Below, in pieces: positions 1-11,775 of a stretch of 64,000 nucleotides of DNA. Both the position numbers and the translations under genes were made by a program. Source of the stretch: Henckelia pumila. Its lineage: Eukaryota; Streptophyta; Magnoliopsida; Lamiales; Gesneriaceae. The DNA lies in NCBI RefSeq assembly GCF_033568475.1, contig NC_133123.1, positions 682,001 through 746,000 on the forward strand. Reading direction: 5' to 3'. Below the pieces are notes generated by a model. The model was not told the DNA's origin, did not search any database, and saw only the letters and a list, made by a program, of their open reading frames with translations. Every line of letters begins with the position of its first letter. Position 1 is the first letter of the stretch.

Positions 1-2
1 TG

Positions 3-2085
3 AAGAGCCATAGTGAGGCAGAGAGGAGGAGGAGAGAAAGAATCAATGCACATTTTGCAACACTTCGAGGCCTTGTACCCAGCAATGAAAAGGTTCGTAA
101 TTTCCTAGCTTGTTGGCTTGTACTGATAAATCTGTAGCATTTTTGTTTGATATTAATTCATGCAATAGATCACTCCTAAGTAACCAAGAAAAGATGATCT
201 AGTTTACCCCTTGGATTTGATATTTGTCATGCCTTAGTTGTCTCATGATATTTTTAATCCCCCTTTTTGTGCGACTGTTCATATCAATGAATTGTAGAAG
301 ACCATGGGACTTGATATATTTCTTGTTTGTGTTTCTTTTTCCTCAATTAAATGAGCTTAATTTGTGAAGTTGTCCTAATTGATAATGATGTTTGTTTGTG
401 CTTTTTAAAGATAAGATCAAGAATCTCTAGATCAGTTTTAACTGCTACTTTTTAAATGCTCTATTCAAGTCAACTAAAAAAAGTTAGCATTTTTGCTGGC
501 CTAGGAGTTTTGAGCTGATGTGTTTAACATAATACCCGTGTTCGTGAAAATGGAGATTTATGATGCAATTCCAATTCGGGTTTCAGCTCAGCTCGCTCCT
601 CTGCAAGCTAGCTAATTGTATGCATCAGAATTTGTTCTACTGCTCAGTTCACATATCATGAATTGTTAATTTAGACTTAGGGTCATTGACATGTGACTTC
701 GGTGCATCTACGAACAAGATGTTTCTTAATTGGCATTAGATTGATGCCAGTGATCGAGGTGTGTGCGCCATCTCTTCTCGATGCGTTTGTTCTGCTATCT
801 TTGTCCTTAAAGTAATTCTTAATATGTCAACATATTCTAGTGAAGGTATTCTTGTACTTTTTATCACAACACGCGAAGAGATTTTGTTGTCATTAGAGTT
901 TAAACTCAGATATCTTCGACAACATAGAGATGATTATAGTTACTCCAACCACAAGGATAACGGCGTTATTGTGTTCTATTAAATGTTCTGATGTTGCTTG
1001 CACTGTCATAAGGTCAACATACATTATTGTGATTGATCATTTCAATTTTTCTTTTATGTACAAGTATTATTTGTTGTGTTAATTAAGTCAGCGTTGAACA
1101 AACGTTGAAAGAGATGTTTATAGACAAATAATATGCAAATATTTAGTTAGGTGGTATGTCCTTTCATTGTCGCGAAATTTAACTTGTCTGCCTCAAACTG
1201 CAAATTAGGCCAGAATTAGTCCCTTTCCACGCACGAGATGATTATTTGACTAACCCGAATAAAATATTGATTCTTGTTAATCTTTTTGACTTTTATAATT
1301 TGACTTTTATTATTGTATTAGGAAAGAAAAGTCAGCGGCTTTAAATTCCATGCTGAGTACTTCTACCAATGATATTAATGTCAAAACTCGGAAATTGTCG
1401 CCAGAATCTCTATTTGTCTACTTGTCTGGATTCCTATATAGAAGTATTTTAGAGCATTTATTTCGCAAATACTTCCTAAAACGAATCACAAACAATACCT
1501 TACTTTTTAATAACATGTTTACTACCGGAGAATTGTGTCTCATCTTTCATGTAATATATGTGCAGGACGATAACAATAAAGTTTACATTACTAATTTCAT
1601 TCTCAATATGTTCTCTCTGATTTGTTGCTCAACAGATGGATAAAGCCACATTACTAGCTGAAGTCATCAGCCAAGTGAAGCAAATGAAGAAAACCGCAGC
1701 ATGTGCGAGTGAAGGTCTCCACATTCCCATGGACCATGATGAAGTGCAAGTCGAGGAATTTGAGGAGAACCAAGGCAATGGCACTGAGACAATATTCTCT
1801 TTGAAGGCCTCTCTTTGCAGTGATTACAGGCCGGATCTCTTGTCCAATTTAAGACAATCTATCGATGACCTTCCAGTGAAATTGCTGAGGGCCGAGATAT
1901 CTACGTTGGGAGGTCGTGTTAAAAGCGTTTTCTTCCTAGCTGCTAGTGAAGAAGGGCCTGAAGCTAGGGATGTGGTAATAAGCTCTGTTCACTCGGCTTT
2001 GAGTAATATTCTTGATAAGGTCTCTGCATCGGCTGAGTATGCTCAATCATTTTTCCCTCGGAAGAGGCCAAGGGTTTCATACTAA
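3..2085 (+). CDS. bHLH transcription factor, 3' part (bHLH51/bHLH30-like)
   Basis: Partial gene; the 5' exons lie left of the window. Exon A (3-92) encodes the basic region and helix 1 (KSHSEAERRRRERINAHF). It ends at a GT donor at 93, and exon B (1636-2085) begins after an AG with helix 2 (MDKATLLAEVISQVKQMKK). Both exons are in phase 0. The E-R-R pattern of the basic region fits E-box DNA binding by a nuclear dimer. After the bHLH, about 100 residues resemble the ACT-like C-terminal domain of the Arabidopsis bHLH30/32/51/106/107 group, with the pattern 'KASLCSDYRPDLL' and 'LRAEISTLGGRVKSVFF'. The protein ends FFPRKRPRVSY. The 1543-bp intron 93-1635 holds no recognisable gene. Family placement is firm; the exact orthologue is from memory and could be bHLH51 or a neighbour. 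Confidence 0.9.
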
Positions 2086-2368
2086 GATTCATAGTGTATT
2101 CATCGCACACTAGTATTCTTATGACATTGATCATGGCTGGTGGTCAATTCAAGTTCATTCATAATGAAAGCTGGAGTAAAAGTTAAAACACTGTGGCATT
2201 CAAATTCAAGAAATATAAATATTTGAGAATATTTCTTTCAACAAACATTCACATAACCCTGATTCTCTAGTGATTAAAAAATTTAAAAAAAATCGAATTA
2301 TTGGAAAATGGAACTAAGGATTTTCATCTGCAGTTAAATATAGTTAATTCTTTTGATTTATCAATTAG

Positions 2369-2439
2369 GCACCAGTGGTCTAGTGGTAGAATAGTACCCT
2401 GCCACGGTACAGACCCGGGTTCGATTCCCGGCTGGTGCA
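2369..2439 (+). tRNA. tRNA-Gly (GCC anticodon)
   Basis: A 71-nt cloverleaf. Acceptor stem GCACCAG (2369-2375) pairs with CTGGTGC (2432-2438) and the discriminator base is A. The anticodon stem GTACC/GGTAC encloses the loop CTGCCAC, giving anticodon GCC. The A box is TGGTCTAGTGG and the B box GGTTCGATTCC. T runs downstream (from about 2455) can end Pol III transcription. There is no intron and no encoded CCA, as in nuclear plant genes. Confidence 0.97.
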
Positions 2440-3435
2440 ATGTCTTGGGTTCTATTTTTAATTTTTTGAACATTTGGGCCCTACATTTTTTTTTAGGGAA
2501 CATTTGGGCCCTATTTTATTTTTTTTTTTGAATCACTTGAGGCTGATCTGTGTACGTGCGTGTCAAAAATTGTGGGTGGGTGGTACACCTCACAGGAGCA
2601 CCACGCTCTTTATTAATCCCAATATCCAAAAAGTGTTGTGTTTTTCATCAGCCACTTGTTTTCTTCCATCTGCGTTCATGAAATTCCAACAAATAATATT
2701 GTTGCAACGACCCAGCAGGATTGGAAAATTGATTAAACTTTGCTTTATCAGGAATATAATCTACCGTAAGCTTTACTCTTTTTTTTATAAATTAGGTGCG
2801 TAAGCATTTGGTTACCAATGTGAAAGTTAAATATATCAAATATTGAGAAGTAAATATACAAATTTTCCAAGTTTTGGCTTCTTTATTTGAATTTTGAAAT
2901 GAACTCGAGATCAAGTTTCCGTCTCAAAAAATTCCTTTCAATTGTTAAACTTGATTTGACTCGCAGTAATGAATGATTTGGTGATAGCTCACTAATTAGG
3001 TTCCACAAAATGCATACAAAGACCGGTTGGCAGTGCGTATGGAATTTAATAACATTTGGATATATCTATCATATATAATTTATAATATTTGCGAGCTACA
3101 CACATAGACACACACAAAGCATTTCCTTTCTTTTTAGTAATTGATTGATGTAAACATCTATCTATCCTTTGTGTCTGAATTTTGATGTTTAAGTCTTCAT
3201 TCAACAAAGTCGGACTCGAAAAGAATACATTAAAAGAATATTAGCCTAATATAGTTGGGAGTCAACCTTAATTCAGTTCCACAAGCACCAAAACGGCCAA
3301 ATTTCTTCTACCAATTAATGGGCTTTAACCTGTACAAATCGTAGCTAGGTTCTTTACTCGCTTTGCATGCGACGATTCCTCTCATTAAACCTTGGCTAAA
3401 GAACGTAACGGCACAGACTGACGTCGGAGAAAACA
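2440..3435. other. Spacer between tRNA-Gly and the ARM-repeat gene
   Basis: About 1 kb of AT-rich DNA. A short direct repeat of 'gaacatttgggccctat' occurs at about 2468 and 2499. No other gene or clear element is seen. The last 100-200 bases should contain the promoter and 5' UTR of the ARM-repeat gene. Confidence 0.5.
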
Positions 3436-4707
3436 ATGGAAAATTGTGTAAGTATGTATTCAGAAGCAAAGATGATCGAAGAGGACATGGCCAGGAAACC
3501 AGAGGGCAGTGAATGGGCGGTGACTTTGCGGAAGTCTGTGAAGAGCCTTCATTTTGGGAGTTGGGAAGAGAAAGAGGCTGCGGCGGAAGAAATAAGGAAA
3601 CTGGCGGAGAAAGCTGGCTTGAAGAGGCGGAAGATCATGGTGGGGCTGGGTGTTATTCCGCCCCTGGTTGCCATGGTTGGTTCCGGAGTGGTGGCGCGTC
3701 AGGTTTTGGCCGTTCAAGCATTGACTGAGCTCGCCAATGGCTCTTTCACGTACGTTAATTAATCCAAGTACTTCTGCTGGTTGGTTGCTTTGGAAGATCT
3801 CGAATGGTCAACTTTATATATATCTTCTCATTTTTGCTCTTGTTTCAGGAACAAGGCTCTAATTGTAGAGGCAGGACTCTTATCAAAATTACCCGACAAT
3901 ATTGGTGTGTTGGACTTGGAGGAAGCACAGAAACAAGAATTTGCACAACTTCTCTTGCCTATATCAACCCTGGCCAACAACCAAATTTCCCTCACATCCA
4001 CAAGAATCATCGATATTGTAGTCCCAATTCTCACGTCAAGTTCAAGTAATCTTAGGACCAGAGAATCATGTTTAAGCACGCTATACAATCTGTCTTCAGT
4101 CTTGGATAATGCAGCAGCTTTCATCTCTTCCGGCGCCCTCGAAATTCTACTAAAATTGTCCCTTGTAAAATATTCATCCGAAAAAGCCTTAGCAATTTTA
4201 GGAAACTTGGCTGTAACGCTGGCCGGACGAAAGGCGCTCGAGCTTAATCCATTGGTCCCAGAAGGACTAATAGAGATCATGACATGGGAAGAGAAGCCCA
4301 GATGTCAAGAGTTATCAGCTCACATATTGATGATTTTAGCTCATTCGAGCTCGTCCCAAAGGCAGAAAATGGCTACGTCTGGCATTGTTCAAGTTCTTCT
4401 TGAAGTAGCATTGCTGGGGAGTCCATTGGCCCAGAACAGAGCTTTGAAGATACTTCAATGGTTCAAAAACGAAAGGCAGATGAGAATGGGGCCGCATTCG
4501 GGGCCGCAGGTGGGGACTGTGATGATCGGTTCGCCGGTGAATAGGCGGGATCTTCAAGATGAAGGGAAAAGAACTATGAAGAAGATTGTGAGGCAAAGCT
4601 TGCATAAAAATATGGAGGTCATCATTCGTCGGGCTAATGGGGCCGAGGATTCTTCAAAGTTTAAAGCTTTAGTGATTAGTTCGAGTTCTAAAAGTTTGCC
4701 TTATTAG
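3436..4707 (+). CDS. ARM-repeat protein related to plant U-box (PUB) proteins but lacking a U-box
   Basis: Two exons, 3436-3749 and 3849-4707, joined across a 99-bp intron (donor AC|GTACGT, acceptor TTTCAG|GA). The join restores the phrase [20 protein letters not shown] and gives 390 residues. The N-terminus (about residues 20-60) is charged and helical. From about residue 60 the sequence is a series of armadillo-type helical repeats (for example [13 protein letters not shown], and '[17 protein letters not shown]' followed by a helix of small residues). The basic C-terminus ([14 protein letters not shown]) may be flexible. Plant ARM-only proteins of this kind usually act as protein-binding scaffolds. 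No U-box (E2-binding) domain is present, so ligase activity is not expected. Annotation pipelines often label such genes 'U-box protein 7/45-like'. The binding partner is unknown. Confidence 0.9.
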
Positions 4708-5271
4708 AGGAAATGTTTTGAAGTGGCCTCGGTGATTCAATATGCATATGCTAAAAATTATATATTGGGGTGCATATATTATGCATTCTCAAATCAGTGC
4801 ATACTTTGTCAATTTTGTTTGATTTCTTTGTTGTAAATTAAATTTCCTCCGTTTTTTTTTTTTCCTTTTGATTGATCAATAATCTAATTGTGCAACAAAA
4901 AATCGTTGAAGCAAAACTTTTTTCTTGCGTATTGACGTGTATGCTATGGACTATGGAGTTGGAAACTTGAAACAATGAGGGATTTAAATCAAACTAAGGC
5001 CTATGAAATCTCCGGATTCTAAAATATAGAAGACATAATTTGGGTCCAAATTAATGGCCCAAAAGGATTTATATTTACACAAATAAGGCCCAAAACATAC
5101 AGAAGGAGACCGGGCCCACGAATCAGTACTAATTTTCAACTTTCTTTTACATATTTTGGTAAAAAAAACTTGGTTATTTATAAGATTTGTATTTGTATGA
5201 TTTGATTTGATTGTGGCCTGGGGTTTTTCGCTGAGCTTTCTATCTTCTAGGGTTTCTCCGACCGAGCGACT
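4708..5271 (+). promoter_or_regulatory. Promoter region of the UBA2c-like gene, with site II and telo-box motifs
   Basis: This 564-bp spacer holds three GGCCCA (site II, reverse of TGGGCC) motifs at 5056-5061, 5087-5092 and 5113-5118. A telo-box-like TAGGGTTT lies at 5248-5255, just before the start codon. This pairing is well known in plant promoters of translation and RNA-processing genes active in dividing cells. The motifs are read directly; their activity here is inferred. Confidence 0.6.
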
Positions 5272-6477
5272 ATGTACTCAGCCATGGATTTCAACAAGAA
5301 ACGCAAAGCCGACGAGAACGGAGGCGCGTACGCTCTACAATCCGACCTCAACAACACGGTAGCATCCGTACTCGGAAACTTATTGCCCGAAGATGCTCAG
5401 AAAATTCTCGACCCCCTCTCCAAGGACCAGTTGCTTCCCATCCTACGCGCAGCCATCCTACGCCACCCCGAAATCTTGGAGGAGGTGCGCGCCGTCGCCG
5501 ACGCGGACCCAGTTCGGCGGAAGCTATTTGTTCGTGGCCTCGGTTGGGAGACCACCACCGAGAAACTTCGCGTCGTGTTCTCCGCGTACGGTGAACTCGA
5601 TGAGGCGAACACCATCGTCATCACTGATAAGAACACTGGAAAATCCAAGGGTTATGGATTTGTGACATTTCAGCACGTTGATGCTGCAATACTGGCACTG
5701 AAAGAGCCGAACAAAAAGATTGACGGGCGTATTACAGTGACTCAACTCGCCGCTGCTGGTAATTCCAATCCGGTTGACCTGGCCTTAAGGAAGGTTTATG
5801 TCGGTAACATCCCTTTTGAAATTTCTTCGGAGAGGTTGTTGAGCCACTTTTCGATGTATGGTGAGATTGAGGAGGGGCCTCTAGGGTTCGACAAGCAGAG
5901 CGGAAAGGCCAAGGGTTTTGCATTTTTCGTTTATAAGACGGAGGAGGGGGCAAATGCATCTTTGGTTGATCCCATGAAAACTATTGATGGCCACCAGCTG
6001 GTTTGTAAGCTGGCTACGGATAACAAGAAACAAATTCCAAATTTAGGCCCGACAGGTGGAATGACTCCCGGAATGCCTAACTCTGGAGTCATGGGAATGC
6101 ATGGTGGTGGGATACCAACACCCAACTACGGAATGGGAGGTTACACTGGATATGGGCAGGGGCAAAACGTGCCCCAGCATTCACAGCAAACTGGAATGAT
6201 GCATCATAATGCAAGCTATAATACCGCATTGGGTGGATCAGGTGGGCAAGGTTATGGTGGTGGTGTAGGCGGTGCTGGATCAGGGGAGTTTGGTGGAGGA
6301 TTAGGTAACGCAGGAGGTTATAGAATGCCCAGTGCAATTGGAATGCATAGTTCAGGGGGCTATTCAGATGGTGGGAACTATGGGCTTCAGGCGACATATC
6401 CATTGCAGCCGAACCAGCCTGGAAGTGTTCCAGGGCCCAGGGTTCCAGCATACCAGGGTGCGCCACCATATCATTGA
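5272..6477 (+). CDS. UBA2C: Two-RRM RNA-binding protein, UBP1-associated protein 2C-like
   Basis: An intronless 401-residue frame. RRM1 spans about residues 84-160 (RNP2 LFVRGL, RNP1 KGYGFVTF) and RRM2 about 173-248 (RNP2 VYVGNI, RNP1 KGFAFFVY). Each contains the aromatic residues that stack on RNA. The N-terminal 80 residues carry the helical segment typical of UBA2 proteins ([19 protein letters not shown]). Residues from about 255 onward form a Gly/Met/Tyr-rich low-complexity tail. UBA2 proteins are nuclear hnRNP-like proteins that bind U-rich RNA with UBP1 and affect mRNA stability, ABA and stress responses and flowering. Two in-frame ATGs exist (5272 and 5284). The longer form is given, and MDFNKKRK could be the true start. 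A strong splice donor directly after the stop suggests introns in the 3' UTR. Confidence 0.93.
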   Translation: MYSAMDFNKKRKADENGGAYALQSDLNNTVASVLGNLLPEDAQKILDPLSKDQLLPILRAAILRHPEILEEVRAVADADPVRRKLFVRGLGWETTTEKLRVVFSAYGELDEANTIVITDKNTGKSKGYGFVTFQHVDAAILALKEPNKKIDGRITVTQLAAAGNSNPVDLALRKVYVGNIPFEISSERLLSHFSMYGEIEEGPLGFDKQSGKAKGFAFFVYKTEEGANASLVDPMKTIDGHQLVCKLATDNKKQIPNLGPTGGMTPGMPNSGVMGMHGGGIPTPNYGMGGYTGYGQGQNVPQHSQQTGMMHHNASYNTALGGSGGQGYGGGVGGAGSGEFGGGLGNAGGYRMPSAIGMHSSGGYSDGGNYGLQATYPLQPNQPGSVPGPRVPAYQGAPPYH

Positions 6478-9000
6478 GGTAATCAATTGGCAACTTTGTT
6501 CCAAGTCGAGTTTGTAGTTGCTTTGCATTTACACTTAATCAACCGTAGTTGCATAGGTTGTGAGAAATTTGCACAGTAATTTACTTCCTGTATTTAATAA
6601 TTTTCATTAGTTTGGCGCATGTTTAAATGATACTTCTGTGGTAAACAGCTATCCTGAATTTCATAATTGATGCGTAGGTAGTATTTGGGATTGCTTAAAA
6701 AAAGTGCTTTTTGAGCTTTTCTGTCAAAATTTCGTGAAAGAAAAGCTCAAAAACACTTCTCAAACACTACCTTAGAATTATATGAAAGGCTAAAACTCTA
6801 GTCTGTAGGGTTGTAGTAACCCCCCATAATTTTGTGAAAGAAAAGCTTAAAAGCACTTTTCAGAAGAACTCCCCAACACTACCTTAGAATTATAAGAAAG
6901 GCTAAAACTCTAGTCTGTAGGGTTTTATGTAACCCATTGCTGTGAAGTATTAACTTTTTGCCACTTAATCTATAAGCTATTCCACCTGCATTGACCTGTA
7001 CCAGCTGCTAACTGGAAGCCATGCTTGTTGGTACATAGCTTCTGAACCTTTTGTTTTCATTTTTTATCCTTCGTATTTATTCTTGCGTTTAATATCTACC
7101 TTGCTAGTGACTGTAATCCTTTGTTGTTTCTCATCAAGACCTCTTTTTCTCCTGATTTAATTATACATTTGAAAAACAAAAGATATCCACTGAACTTCAA
7201 TTCATGATATTAAATTACTTCTTTTCCCTGAGAATTGTTCCTTTAGTCCAAGCGATAACAAAAAACAATGAGATTCTCTCTTTAATTTTGTATGTATATG
7301 ATTTGTTTTGAGTAATATAATATAATTGTTGCAGATTTAGGGCTCATGTTGTGTTTTGGAATTTGAATAATGGATTGAGTTGTGCATGAATATTGTGTTC
7401 AGGTATTTGACAGCTTCATGGACGCAAGCTTTAAATGTGGTGATTGATTGCAGACTGTGAAATCTTTGAACTCTGCTGTAGATCTTTGGCTGCCTCACTC
7501 TACTCTTATCTGTGACCTTTAAGCTGTGTGGTCAAATACGTATTTGCTAGAATGCACTCAAAGTTGTTACGTGGGACATTGTTACATTATGTGATAATTT
7601 TCAGAAAAGTTTTCTGACCTTATTTCTGTCTTTGATGATATTTTAAAGTTTATTATGTTGTCATTTTGATATATTTGTTTCTACATTGCTATTGATATTG
7701 CCCTACCTGTGGTTGTTCAATTCTGTGTCTTTATGTTCAATAGCAATTGCAGTTGAAGTGTTTTCTGTGGGACCTCAGAGCCATTGCCTTCATGTTATAC
7801 ACGTGTTTATTTCTCAGATGAGACATCTTCTTATCCCCTGCACTTGCAGGGTTTATTAGGTGACCAAAAAATTGTGTTATTTTTCTTTATATCTTTTTAT
7901 CTGATTAGCTATTAGCTTTTCAGTGATGATATATTTTTGCTTCTCCGCACCAAGACACTCCATGACCCGCTTTGTGACAATGAGAAGTTGAAGGTTTATA
8001 TGTTGTCAGTTATAGGAAATAGGCGACAGTATATTCTCTTTTCCTTGTGTTTCTGTTGGATATCTGTTGCATAATTTTCTTCTTAGGATATTGGTTTCCT
8101 TTCAGTCTCATCCTATCCCTGTAGCTGAAGTCCCGAAATTCTGAATTTTGCTATATTATTATGAGTTTTCAAGAAATGTTCTGCAGTTGTGAATTTTATT
8201 GATAGACGACGCATGCTGCATAAAGTCCTTTGAAAATGAATTCTTTTCCTTTGTTCATTCAGATGATAATGAGCCAGCTTGATACCAGCTTTTGATATCA
8301 AGCTTTAAACCAAACAATATTTACTTCGATGGAAGGTTATTTCTAGTTTAATTTGCAAAAATGTGGGTATGTGTTGGACTTTTAACAATCTTGTTTTCTA
8401 AGTGAGAATGTGGTGTTAGAGTTGTGAATGGATTTGTACCTTTTTATTTTGGCTAGAAATGGTTGGAAGCATTTATGTTTATAGGTTCTATGGTTAGTCG
8501 TTGACATGGTATTTTATGGCCTGCCAACTAAAGTTTGAGATGGTGTTGGTTATTCATTGCTTAATGATCTTACATATTTGTAATCGTATTTCTTTTCGAT
8601 ATTGTGATGTATTGCCTTAAGGTGCAGGATAAGACTGGCAAAATTTTGATCTTATATTTATTATGAATTCCATGGTTGAATTGTTAATTCAGGGGCTGGT
8701 GTGTGGTAGTGTAAGTATTGAGAAGAAGCCTCAAGGACACATGCCGAATGAAGCCACAGTTTGGACTTTGTACCCTTTGCCACCTGCTTGTGCCATGTCC
8801 TGTTGAGTTGTAGTCTTTGCAGATATGCTTTCAAGCATCAACGCAAGCCATGTGCACAGATCAGCAATTTCGAAAGTTTATAGCATTCCAACTTCTGGGG
8901 GCTTGAATTTAATTCAATTTCAAGTCCTACGTTAGAGTGCAAAGTATGTCTGGACACAGATGATAAGCGGCCCCCTCGGTTCTTGCTTATCATTAGGGCT
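6478..9000 (+). other. Probable intron-containing 3' UTR of the UBA2c-like gene
   Basis: The stop TGA is followed by one base and then a donor (G|GTAATC at 6479). Candidate acceptors are TTGTTGCAG ending at 7334 and TTAATTCAG ending at 8692. Each is followed by several hundred bases of more balanced composition with no long open frame, as expected of UTR exons. UBA2 genes in plants are known to have spliced 3' UTRs, so this stretch is likely transcribed. Exon limits cannot be fixed without transcripts. Confidence 0.45.
6676..6772. mobile_element. Small inverted-repeat MITE with AGGTAGT-TTTGGGA ends
   Basis: The left end AGGTAGTATTTGGGA and right end CTCAAACACTACCT are near-inverted copies around a folded centre (GAGCTTTTCTGTC / GTGAAAGAAAAGCTC). 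The same ends recur at 10736-10982. A second, partial copy of its right half follows at about 6820-6890 as part of a roughly 100-bp direct duplication (6770-6820 against 6880-6930, both reading 'aggctaaaactctagtctg'). Confidence 0.6.
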
Positions 9001-9675
9001 AGCATGTAGCAACACGGAGTGAATCATCGAAGCTTCAGTTTTTTTTTTAAACAAAATTTAATAATATTTCAAAATTTTGTTAAAGAAAAGCCGAGAAGTA
9101 ATTCTTATAAGCTCTTTTAAACACTATCTTAATCTAGCAATTTGTTAGTAGCCTGAGATTTATGATTATATTGGTTTTTATAGTGATCTGTTGTGCAAAA
9201 TGATTCATGTAATCTTTGGAGAAATAGTTTTCTTAGCATTGGCTGGAGTTCTTTATAAGAATTGATGTAAAAAAGCTTAAGATTGTGGAATACGGAAATG
9301 GCATGCGGATGTTATATATATTTCTAGTTAAATTATGTTGACATTATATTTGAAAAAAAATATATATATGCATATATAATAATTTGAACTAATTTATTAT
9401 AAAAATATTTTATTGTAAATATAGATTGAATTGAATCGTTTTATCCTCGAAATTTTCTCACAAGAAACTAATTTGATTAGGAAACTGAAAATTTTCTTAA
9501 CATGTTGATTCGTCCGAATCTACGTATTTCAAAATCTTCTGTTGGAAACAAATAAATGAGATTGGAAAAATAACGGAATTTCAATAAATCTTATATGGAA
9601 TTTCAAATTTTCGTGTCAGATAAATTAGGCAATAAATCTTATCTTGAATTTCAAATTTTCGTGTCAGATAAATTA
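9001..9675. other. AT-rich spacer with a MITE remnant and a 48-bp tandem repeat
   Basis: A remnant of the AGGTAGT MITE family lies at about 9040-9125 (ends in CTTTTAAACACTATCTTA). A tandem pair of about 48 bp occurs at 9580-9675, each unit containing 'tttcaaattttcgtgtcag'. No gene is seen. Confidence 0.5.
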
Positions 9676-10668
9676 GGGAAAATTAGCAAATTAGTTATAT
9701 TGTTTTTTTTTTTTTGTTTTGGTCATGTGTGTTATTATTTTTGGGAAATTGTATAATAATTTGGCTTTGTTTTTAATTATAGTTTTGTATGTTGTCCTGT
9801 TTGAGAAAAATGTACAATAACTTGATTTTTTTTGTCCTTTATGTTGTCATGTTTGAGAAAATACACAATAACTTTTTTTGGTTTGGTCTTGTATGTTGTC
9901 GAGAGAGCTGTTGGATTTTGCTATATAAGATTTTGCCTACGTACATTTTAACTATTATGTGAAGTAAGTTGAGTTTTGCACGAGAAAATTTAACCATAAA
10001 TAATAATAAATATAAAATAAAATACATAAATGATTTAACTCAAACAAATTTTCACATAAACAAAAATTTAATTGAGTCGATCAATCCTATTTATCTCAAC
10101 AAAAAGAATTTAAGTGGCTAAATTTTCTATTATATGGCTTGACATATAGATATGTTGTCTTTCATTTACTTCAACGACAATTGTATTAATTAAAACCAAA
10201 ATATAACAATTTCTTGGATTTTATTATTTAAGAGGGGTAGCGATTTGGACTCAATCGCTTCAATTAGATTTTTGTTTGTGCAAATATTTGTTTGAGGTAA
10301 ATGATTCACGTATTTTTTGTTTATATATTGGTTAATTGGTTTAGGTTTTTTGTTTTGTTTTTTTTCTTCATATTTTTTGTAGTTAATTTTGCTTATGTGG
10401 AACCTAAATTATGTCATATGATAATTAATAGTTGTCAAGTAAGTGAAATTTTATGTTAATTAAGCAAAACCTGATAGCTACCTCGAGTTTTGGCGACGCA
10501 AAATAAAATAAACAAAAAGTGAAGTTATTATACATTTTTCCAAACATGACAACATATATGACCAAAATTTAAAAAAAAACAATTATTGTACATTTTCCCA
10601 AACATGACAACATATAAGACCAAAATAAAAAACAGACCAATATACAAGACTAATTTGCTATTTTTTCC
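9676..10668. mobile_element. Non-autonomous Mutator-like element (993 bp) with 9-bp target duplication
   Basis: Left end GGGAAAATTAGCAAATTAGT and right end (reversed) GGAAAAAATAGCAAATTAGT form terminal inverted repeats. The similarity continues inward through repeated 'ttggtc..tgttgtcatgtttg' modules of about 75 bp. The element is bounded by the 9-mer GATAAATTA at 9667-9675 and 10669-10677, the duplication length expected of Mutator-like transposases. It has no open frame of note, so it would depend on transposase from elsewhere. The left flank also holds an older GATAAATTA at 9619, part of the local tandem repeat, so the duplication is slightly less decisive than it looks. Confidence 0.8.
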
Positions 10669-10735
10669 GATAAATTATAAGCCTTAATTAGGAAACAATA
10701 AATCTCATCTCGAACATAGAATTGTTTTAAGTCTT

Positions 10736-10982
10736 AGGTAGTGTTTAGGAGAACTTCTAGGAAGCACTTCTCAGCTTTTTCTTTATACAATTTCAAAATT
10801 TTGTGAAATAAAAGTTGAAAAGTGGTTCTTAGGTAGTGTTTGGGAGAGATTCTAGAAAGCACTTCTCAGCTTCTCATTAACAAAATTTTATAAAATTTCA
10901 AAATTTTGCTAATGAAAAGCTAAGAAGTGTTTCTTAGAAGCTCTCCCAAACACTACCTTAGAAGTATTCCCAAACACTACCT
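10736..10982. mobile_element. Nested or tandem AGGTAGTGTTTGGGA MITEs
   Basis: An outer pair of ends (AGGTAGTGTTTAGGAG at 10736; CCAAACACTACCT ending 10982) surrounds an inner pair (AGGTAGTGTTTGGGAGAG at 10831; CTCTCCCAAACACTACCT ending 10958). The inner unit is a near-perfect palindrome of about 128 bp. One copy appears to have inserted into, or duplicated within, another of the same family. Confidence 0.7.
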
Positions 10983-11007
10983 TTGTTTTATTGTTCATTT
11001 TACTTTG

Positions 11008-11168
11008 TGAGACGGTCTCATTCGTGAGACGGTCTCATTCGTGAGACGGATCAATCCTACCCATATTTATAATAATAAGTAATACTTTTAGCATAAATTG
11101 TAATACTTTTTAATGGATAACCCATATAAAAGACCCGTCTCATAAAAATGACCCTTGAGACCGTCTCA
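11008..11168. mobile_element. Palindromic MITE with TGAGACGGTCTCA ends, copy 1
   Basis: It starts with TGAGACGGTCTCA, which is itself palindromic and is repeated once in tandem, and ends with TGAGACCGTCTCA. The core 'atttataataataagtaat' and the phrase 'tggataacccatataa' recur in reverse orientation at 38946-39087. It lies just upstream of the gene that starts at 11776. Confidence 0.7.
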
Positions 11169-11775
11169 TAGTAGTTTTTGCCCTTATTTATTTATTATTT
11201 GGATTTTTTTTTTTTGTTTGAGAAAATTTATTATTTGGATTTGGGGTTACATCAGTTGCCTACACTCACCAAACTCCTTGTGTTTGTCGACCTGCTGCCA
11301 ATATATTCGTATTTCATTATCTCCTACATTTGCGATTGCGAAGCCTTTTTCCGTTGAAACACTTTATATTTTTACGCGATTGATCGAAGTTTTAAGGTGA
11401 TCTCTTTCTCGGTCGAATATGCTCAAATTCTTTTCCAGATAACAATTTTCTCATCTTCGTTAATTTCGTGTTTTAGTTTTCATTTGAATTTTCCTCTAAA
11501 GTTTTGATCTTGTATTGTATTTTTGACTTCTTGTTGTAGTTTGATCTTGTTTTTTCGATACTCCCTTGTTTTTCGTTGGGTGGAATACTGAAAATATTGG
11601 TTTATTACTTTATGGCTTAAACGTGGAAATGTTGAATTTTCACTGTGTTTGTGTTGTCTTGTTTGCATATGGAGTATTATTTTGATCTTCATCTATGCCA
11701 ATTCTCTGAGTATGTTTTATTTATTTATTTTATATATATTAGACGGTACTATCTACGGAAGGTTTTCTGCGTGTC

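Noticed and set aside
761-1643. Open frames at 761-982 and 1350-1643 within the bHLH intron
   Set aside because: They have no recognisable motif, are AT-biased and lie between a good donor (93) and acceptor (1635) whose joined exons give a perfect bHLH.
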